From contig CAJOIQ010000019.1 in assembly GCA_905234795.1 (NCBI GenBank), forward strand, positions 1 through 39,139: a DNA stretch of 39,139 nucleotides. The letters are read 5' to 3'. The translations under genes and the position numbers were made by a program. Of the stretch, positions 35,017-39,139 are shown one piece after another (the first letter of the stretch is position 1; each line of letters opens with the position of its first letter). This DNA is from an uncultured Bacteroidales bacterium. GTDB taxonomy: Bacteria > Bacteroidota > Bacteroidia > Bacteroidales > UBA932. Below the pieces are notes generated by a model that was not told the origin of the DNA, ran no database searches, and worked only from the letters and a program-made list of their open reading frames with translations.

Positions 35017-35124
35017 CGTGATGTATAAGTAATTAATTTACTGTTACTTATAGAAATCCTCCTAGGCATTTTGACCTAGGAGGATTGTTGTAAGATAATG
35101 TTATTAAGTCAGTTACACATCACG
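35017..35124. terminator. Long palindromic bidirectional terminator, member D (108 nt)
   Basis: Two 50-nt arms (35017-35066 and 35075-35124) surround loop CATTTTGA and pair at roughly two thirds of positions. The inner stem AATCCTCCTAGG / CCTAGGAGGATT is perfect, and the outer ends CGTGATGT / ACATCACG are perfect. It fills most of the gap between the convergent symporter and DUF2207 genes. A second perfect 9-bp inverted repeat, TATAAGTAA / TTACTTATA (35024-35052), lies inside the left arm. Confidence 0.85.
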
Positions 35125-35183
35125 GGTCAGGCCGAAGCGGACCGGGGAGGAGCCAGAGATGGGCGCAAACTGTCGTGCCGTGA

Positions 35184-36842
35184 TTAGCGACCGCCACCGC
35201 CGAAGCCGCCGCCGGAGAAGCCGCCACCACCGCCGAAGGAGGAATGGCCACCGGTGCCGTTGATATTGCCCGCCTTGGTGACTGCATTGGTAAAGGCGCG
35301 GGTGGACATGCTGTTGGTCCAGCGCATGGTGTAGTACAGCGTGTTGGGATCCAGTCCGGTACTGCGGGCCACTTCCTCGAACTGGGCCGGGTACAGTTTC
35401 TTGAACTGCTGGGCCACTTTGTCGGCAATGCCGAAGAGTTGGGCGTACACCAGGTATTCTTTCCACAGACGCACTTCAATGGCAGCGCGTTCGTCGCTTA
35501 AGGTAAAGTTCTTGAGGTAGTTCTGGAATTCCACCAGGTGGCAGGCTTCCACTTGTCCGGCAGATGTGAGCGTGGTGTCCTTGACCAGGTAACCTTTGTC
35601 ATGGAACCAGGATTTGCCGCGGGCCAGGGCGCGGTCCGGCCAGGCCATCATCTTCTGGTAGTTGTCCTTGGACCATTTCTCGAACTCGCCTTTCTCCAAA
35701 AGCAGGTTGCTGCCGGATGCCTTGCGGGCCATCTGGTACAGGCTCTCCTCCACGTCGTCATCGGACACGGTTTCGGCCATAAAGGACAGGTTGACGCGTT
35801 TGTCGTTTTTGGGATCGGCCTGAACATTCACCTTCCCGTCCATGATCCAGCGCAGGAAGAAGGCGCCGATGAGGCTGTTGGCCGGGGCCGATACCTCGAA
35901 GCGTTTGCCCTTGGACAGCGCATAGTGCGCGGCCAGCAGGTTTCCGCCCAGCGGGACGTCCCGATACCATTCGGTGATCTTCTTCTTGCCGAAGAAGGAT
36001 TTCTTCCACTTGTATCCCAGGGCCGATGCGATAGCTGCCCAGATGAGCATACCGATGCCGCCGGCGAACAGCAGGCCGAAGATCATGAGGAAAATGCTGT
36101 CGTCGTCCTCTCCATAGGAACTGCCCTCCAGTGCGCGGTCCAGCAGGTCCTGGAAAGGCATGTTTTTGATAACTGTGGGCCGGAAGAGGCCCTTCTCAAA
36201 CTTCACCAGGGCGATGAGGGAACTGTCGGAGCTCATGTCTTCGGACGTCTCGGCCACCACGGCGCCATCTTTCACGTTAATTTCACCATAGAAGCCGAAG
36301 GCCCATACACGCGTGTTGTCATAGGTCCACTCCGGGCACTCGAAGGCGGGGACGATGGTCACGCGGGCATGGTCCGGGGCCGGTTTCATTCCGGGGTTCA
36401 CGAACTGGAAATTGAATCCGTCGGCATCGTCGTAGGCCTGCACCAGACCGGTCACATAGAAGCGGACCGTCCACTCATGGTAGCCCCGCTGTCCAAGCCC
36501 CCAGCACAGTTCCACGCCATCGTTTTTGAGAACGATTCCGCATTTTCCGGTCTTATAGCTCCGGCTCCTGTCCACATCCCAGCGGATGTCCAGGCTTTCA
36601 TAGGCTTCTCCGTTCTCGGTCACGGAAAGCTGGCCGATGGTCATGGGGCCCAGGTTACCCACTGGGATATAGAACTCCGTGCCTTCACTGCCAACCTCCA
36701 CATCCCACTCCTGGGTGATCCAGGCGCTGCCGTCCTGGTTCACCTCTACGCGGATGTCCACGTCCCGGATGTTACGGATAACATCCGCCGCAGCACTGGT
36801 GCACAGGACTGCGGCGATTAAAAAGGCAAATAATCTTTTCAT
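35184..36842 (-). CDS. DUF2207 family membrane protein
   Basis: This 552-residue protein has a signal peptide (MKRLFAFLIAAVLCTSAAA) and an extracytoplasmic beta-rich DUF2207 domain (about 20-230; DVIRNIRDVDIRVEVNQDGS at its start). A transmembrane helix spans about 249-276. A large soluble part follows (280-530), ending in a Gly-rich GGGGGFSGGGFGGGGR tail. DUF2207 proteins commonly sit beside LemA; the biochemical role is unknown. Its ATG overlaps the lemA stop (TAATG). The usual second transmembrane segment in the C-terminal half is not obvious to me. Family assignment is good, function open. Confidence 0.88.
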   Translation of the reverse strand: MKRLFAFLIAAVLCTSAAADVIRNIRDVDIRVEVNQDGSAWITQEWDVEVGSEGTEFYIPVGNLGPMTIGQLSVTENGEAYESLDIRWDVDRSRSYKTGKCGIVLKNDGVELCWGLGQRGYHEWTVRFYVTGLVQAYDDADGFNFQFVNPGMKPAPDHARVTIVPAFECPEWTYDNTRVWAFGFYGEINVKDGAVVAETSEDMSSDSSLIALVKFEKGLFRPTVIKNMPFQDLLDRALEGSSYGEDDDSIFLMIFGLLFAGGIGMLIWAAIASALGYKWKKSFFGKKKITEWYRDVPLGGNLLAAHYALSKGKRFEVSAPANSLIGAFFLRWIMDGKVNVQADPKNDKRVNLSFMAETVSDDDVEESLYQMARKASGSNLLLEKGEFEKWSKDNYQKMMAWPDRALARGKSWFHDKGYLVKDTTLTSAGQVEACHLVEFQNYLKNFTLSDERAAIEVRLWKEYLVYAQLFGIADKVAQQFKKLYPAQFEEVARSTGLDPNTLYYTMRWTNSMSTRAFTNAVTKAGNINGTGGHSSFGGGGGFSGGGFGGGGR

Positions 36843-37387
36843 TAGATTACAGGGTAATCTTTTTTAGAGACGTCGTCGGCCAGATAATCCCGCTTGGCGA
36901 AGCCCAGGATACCGGCGATGGCCGAAGTGGGGAAGGAACGCACCTGCTGGTTGAAGCGGGTGACGGTGTCGTTGTAGGTCATGCGGGACAGGCGTACGTT
37001 TTCTTCGTAGTCCTTGATGTCCTTCATGGTCTGCTGATAGTTTGCGCTGGCCTTGAGGTCCGGGTAGGCTTCGGCCACAGCAATGAGTTTGGCGCCGATT
37101 TCTCCCAGCACCTTCTCATTGGCGTCGATATCGGCCGCGGTGGGAGCAGGCGAAGAGGTAATCTTGCGGGCATCCACAATCTTCTGGAGGGTATCGGCCT
37201 CATAGGAGGCATATTCCCGCGTGAGCTTTATCAGGGCCTGGAGGGCGTCGTAACGGCTGATTTGCTGCACGTTGATTTGCTTGAGGGCATTGTTGCAGAA
37301 TTCGTCGCTCTTCACGAGCTTGTTCTGGACGCCGATAACCCATAAAACCAGGAGGGCTACGACGGCGATAACGATGATAAGTGTCAT
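36842..37387 (-). CDS. lemA: LemA family protein
   Basis: This 181-residue protein has one N-terminal transmembrane helix (MTLIIVIAVVALLVLWVIGV) and a helical-bundle body with LemA signatures: VQNKLVKSDEFCNNALKQINV, written from residue 20 on, then ISRYDALQALIKL, a central YPDLKAS, and YNDTVTRFNQQVRSFPTSAI near the end. LemA proteins are membrane-anchored with the C terminus probably outside the cytoplasm; function is unknown. An upstream ATG at 37411 would add MYELTIKA, but 37387 gives the usual N terminus. It is the first gene of the lemA-DUF2207 operon. Confidence 0.93.
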   Translation of the reverse strand: MTLIIVIAVVALLVLWVIGVQNKLVKSDEFCNNALKQINVQQISRYDALQALIKLTREYASYEADTLQKIVDARKITSSPAPTAADIDANEKVLGEIGAKLIAVAEAYPDLKASANYQQTMKDIKDYEENVRLSRMTYNDTVTRFNQQVRSFPTSAIAGILGFAKRDYLADDVSKKDYPVI

Positions 37388-37427
37388 AGCTTTTATTGTT
37401 AATTCATACAAATATCCGAAATTTGCG

Positions 37428-37435
37428 TAAATTTG
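37428..37435 (+). promoter_or_regulatory. Promoter -7 box of the DUF975 gene, TAAATTTG
   Basis: TAAATTTG lies 25 nt before the ATG at 37461. The -33 region has no TTG at the expected spacing, so confidence is moderate. Confidence 0.45.
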
Positions 37436-37460
37436 TCAATAGAATAAAGTGTTTTTTAAG

Positions 37461-38192
37461 ATGAAATCCAACCAGCAATTCAAGAACCAGGCCCTGGCCG
37501 CCCTGCGTGGCAATTGGGTTAAAGCCGTCCTGCTCACCGTCATTTATCTGGCCATTGCCAGCGCCGCTGCCAGTACGCTCACTTATCAGAGTATCCAGTT
37601 ACAGTCCTATATGATGCAGGAAAACGTCACTTCCGTTTACCAGATGGCGTCCCTTATGCAGGATCCCATGTATCAGGCCCTGGCCCAGCGCCTCAACGGC
37701 ACTTCCAGTGCGGTTACCCTGCTGGAGATATTCCTCCTCCTTCCCCTCTCCGTGGGCTATGCCAACGCCATGAGGAAACTGCTGGTGTACGGAGACAACA
37801 ATCTGGTGGCCAACGCCTTCGGCATGGCCTTCAAGAATTACCTGCACAAAGTGTGGACCATGCTGTGGATGTCCATCCTCATCTGCCTGTGGAGCCTGCT
37901 GCTCATCATCCCCGGCATCATCAAGTCCTTCTCCTATGCCATGACGCCCTTTATCGTGGAAGAATACCCGGAACTGTCGGCCACGGAGGCTATCCACCGC
38001 AGCCGCATGATGATGCGCGGCCACAAGTTCGACCTCTTCTGGCTGCTGCTCAGTTTCATCGGCTGGGCCTTCCTGTGCCTGCTCACCGCCGGCATCGGCT
38101 TTATCTGGCTCATCCCCTATGTAGAGACGTCCGTAGCCGGCTTCTATGAGGACGTCAAGGCCGATTACGCCCTCAACGGCGGGCTGGATTAG
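37461..38192 (+). CDS. DUF975 family integral membrane protein
   Basis: This 243-residue protein has about five hydrophobic segments, with the DUF975 features NQALAALRGNWVKAVLLT at the N terminus and LWSLLLIIPGIIKSFSYAMT followed by EEYPELSATEAIHRSRMMM and GHKFDLFWLLLSFIGW. Function is unknown; the family is predicted to sit in the cytoplasmic membrane. A GTG at 37449 is in frame, but the ATG at 37461 matches the family start (MKSNQQFK). It is divergent from lemA, and E-type palindromic terminator sequence follows 42 nt after its stop. Confidence 0.9.
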   Translation: MKSNQQFKNQALAALRGNWVKAVLLTVIYLAIASAAASTLTYQSIQLQSYMMQENVTSVYQMASLMQDPMYQALAQRLNGTSSAVTLLEIFLLLPLSVGYANAMRKLLVYGDNNLVANAFGMAFKNYLHKVWTMLWMSILICLWSLLLIIPGIIKSFSYAMTPFIVEEYPELSATEAIHRSRMMMRGHKFDLFWLLLSFIGWAFLCLLTAGIGFIWLIPYVETSVAGFYEDVKADYALNGGLD

Positions 38193-38234
38193 TCATCGTT
38201 CGGTGTCCGCAGCTTGCTGTGATACACAACTAGC

Positions 38235-38308
38235 TCAATAACAATATCTTATAGAAATCCTCCCAGGTGTTTTGACCCAGGAGGATTTCTATAAAGTGCA
38301 ATAATTCA
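38235..38308. terminator. Long palindromic bidirectional terminator, member E
   Basis: A perfect 14-bp stem TATAGAAATCCTCC (38250-38263) / GGAGGATTTCTATA (38280-38293) encloses loop sequence with TGTTTTGA. Weaker pairing continues outward to 38235 and 38308. The core is nearly the same as member D (CTTATAGAAATCCTCC shared). It lies between the convergent DUF975 gene and the transposase remnant. Confidence 0.82.
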
Positions 38309-38309
38309 A

Positions 38310-39035
38310 CTATTTACGCCTCACGCCTTCTGGCGTTTTAGGTAAGGGTAAATGAAGAAACTTGTATATCTGTACGGATAATGCCCTCGTTCTTTGACGG
38401 AGTATGTTAAACAGCCTCATTTTTTCTGAATCGGGCCAAGCCAGGAAATCATGAATATCGGAGAGTTGTTTTTCCGTCAGAAGCACTTTCACCATTTGAG
38501 CATAGTGTTTATCGGATTTCCCTACAAAGGTTTCGTTCAAGTCATATTCGCGACCTGTTGAGGAGTGCAGGGCCGTAAGAAACTGTTCATAACTTCCGTC
38601 AAAAAAGCGCAGGGCCTGTTTATAATCTATGACATTGTAAGTTACAATAATAAAGTCGGTCAACTGTCGGATTTCCTTTTCACTGAGTTTTGCCGTAATC
38701 CTTTTTAGCACAGCATGGTTCATGGGCTTACCGGATTTGTGCAGGGCCCTTACTTCCCGAATGGCATTTCTCATATTCCATGAGCTGTCACGGATAACCA
38801 GTTTTTCGGAAAAAGGATGGGAGGACCGTGCATAGGCTATAAAGGTCCAGCGATAATCTTCGGCATTAGCTGCCAGCTGTCTTTCTACGGGATTATTGCC
38901 TACATAAATGAGATTACTTCGGCCATCCTTTGCCCCGGTTTTTGGGACACTACCGAACGAGCTCTCAAACCACGTACTACGGGTATGGCACAACTTGTTT
39001 TGTTCATGGGAGAAGGCACGGTTGACGGCCCCCAT
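38310..39035 (-). pseudogene. Y1/RAYT-like transposase, N-terminally truncated
   Basis: The 241 residues from the ATG at 39035 match the C-terminal part of IS200/RAYT-type Y1 transposases: GRSNLIYVGNNPVERQL (about 38-54) and AEDYRWTFIAYA (58-69). A Bacteroidetes-type C-terminal extension follows (DFIIVTYNVIDYKQALRFFD, TGREYDLNETFVGKSD). The N-terminal part with the HUH motif is absent: the frame hits a stop at 39108-39110 and no other frame restores it within the window. Where the catalytic Tyr would be expected I see Phe8, though that alignment is by eye. It is probably inactive or repurposed. GC content is visibly lower than in neighbouring genes, which suggests acquisition. Confidence 0.7.
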
Positions 39036-39091
39036 AAAACCGGACCAAGTCCAAAACCATGTGTTAAGGAATGTAATTGAGAATAAGTGAG

Positions 39092-39099
39092 TACCTTTG
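39092..39099 (+). promoter_or_regulatory. Rightward promoter -7 box at the window edge, TACCTTTG
   Basis: TACCTTTG is followed 27 nt later by an ATG at 39127 (MSSL...) that runs off the window, so a plus-strand gene probably begins there. Only four codons are visible, too few to name it. The -33 element is weak. Confidence 0.35.
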
Positions 39100-39139
39100 T
39101 ACGAACGTTACAAAAGGTATTCAAATATGTCATCATTAT

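Noticed and set aside
38900..39136. A 78-residue minus-strand frame overlapping the transposase remnant, as a frameshifted N-terminal part.
   Set aside because: It shows no HUH motif or other Y1 transposase feature, so it does not restore the missing half.

Overview
The window comes from a high-GC member of the Bacteroidales. Support for this: a SusC/SusD-type glycan uptake operon, a transketolase split into two genes, menaquinone synthesis (MenA), pyruvate phosphate dikinase, DUF2207/LemA pairs, and repeated use of the Bacteroidetes promoter form TTG-N19..21-TAnnTTTG with no clear Shine-Dalgarno sequences. The genus cannot be fixed from sequence alone.

Layout. 1-397 holds no intact gene. 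It carries a leftward promoter and terminator, two copies of a 42-nt palindromic repeat, a 43-nt copy of the 3' end of ppdK, and a long palindromic terminator. 398-2861 (-) is a PurL-like AIR-synthase-fold protein overlapping a PIN-PhoH ATPase. 2955-5678 (-) is ppdK, divergent from a membrane-bound LytTR regulator (5781-6593). A promoter, a GAAA-capped hairpin and a strong terminator at 6669-6793 look like a small RNA gene. 6794-19123 (-) is a six-gene polysaccharide utilisation operon: MFS transporter, SusC, SusD, a very long SusE/F-like protein with eight tandem modules, a GH13 amylase with a BACON domain, and a GH53 galactanase. Divergent from it is a LytS-type kinase and LytTR regulator pair (19267-21178). 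The 143-nt gap between them carries direct repeats matching the LytTR binding consensus at the classical 12-bp spacing.

21182-24380 (-) is a translationally coupled tlpA-lepA-menA operon. 24430-24786 is a six-unit, 63-nt-period array of the 42-nt palindromic repeat. 24860-28073 (+) runs split transketolase, ECF sigma factor, small membrane protein (probable anti-sigma) and Spy/CpxP-like periplasmic protein. A tRNA-Pro(TGG) and a LolD-like ATPase follow, with interleaved divergent promoters. 29102-34999 is a pentose region: a GH51 arabinofuranosidase (-), then a xylulokinase, xylose isomerase and sugar symporter operon (+). 35184-38192 holds lemA-DUF2207 (-) and a DUF975 membrane protein (+). 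The right edge (38310-39035, -) is the C-terminal part of a Y1/RAYT-like transposase without its N-terminal catalytic half.

Together the genes describe an anaerobic saccharolytic gut-type bacterium. Starch and galactan-type glycans are bound and cut at the outer membrane. Arabinose side chains and xylose are released and fed through xylulose into the transketolase of the pentose phosphate pathway, and PPDK links pyruvate and PEP. The most unusual non-coding signals are (i) five long imperfect palindromes at gene 3' ends with a shared TTTTG-type loop, (ii) the alternating REP-like array plus a RAYT-like remnant, (iii) the LytTR operator between kinase and sus operon, (iv) small RNA candidates, and (v) several genes whose start codon lies 4-7 nt after the promoter -7 box.
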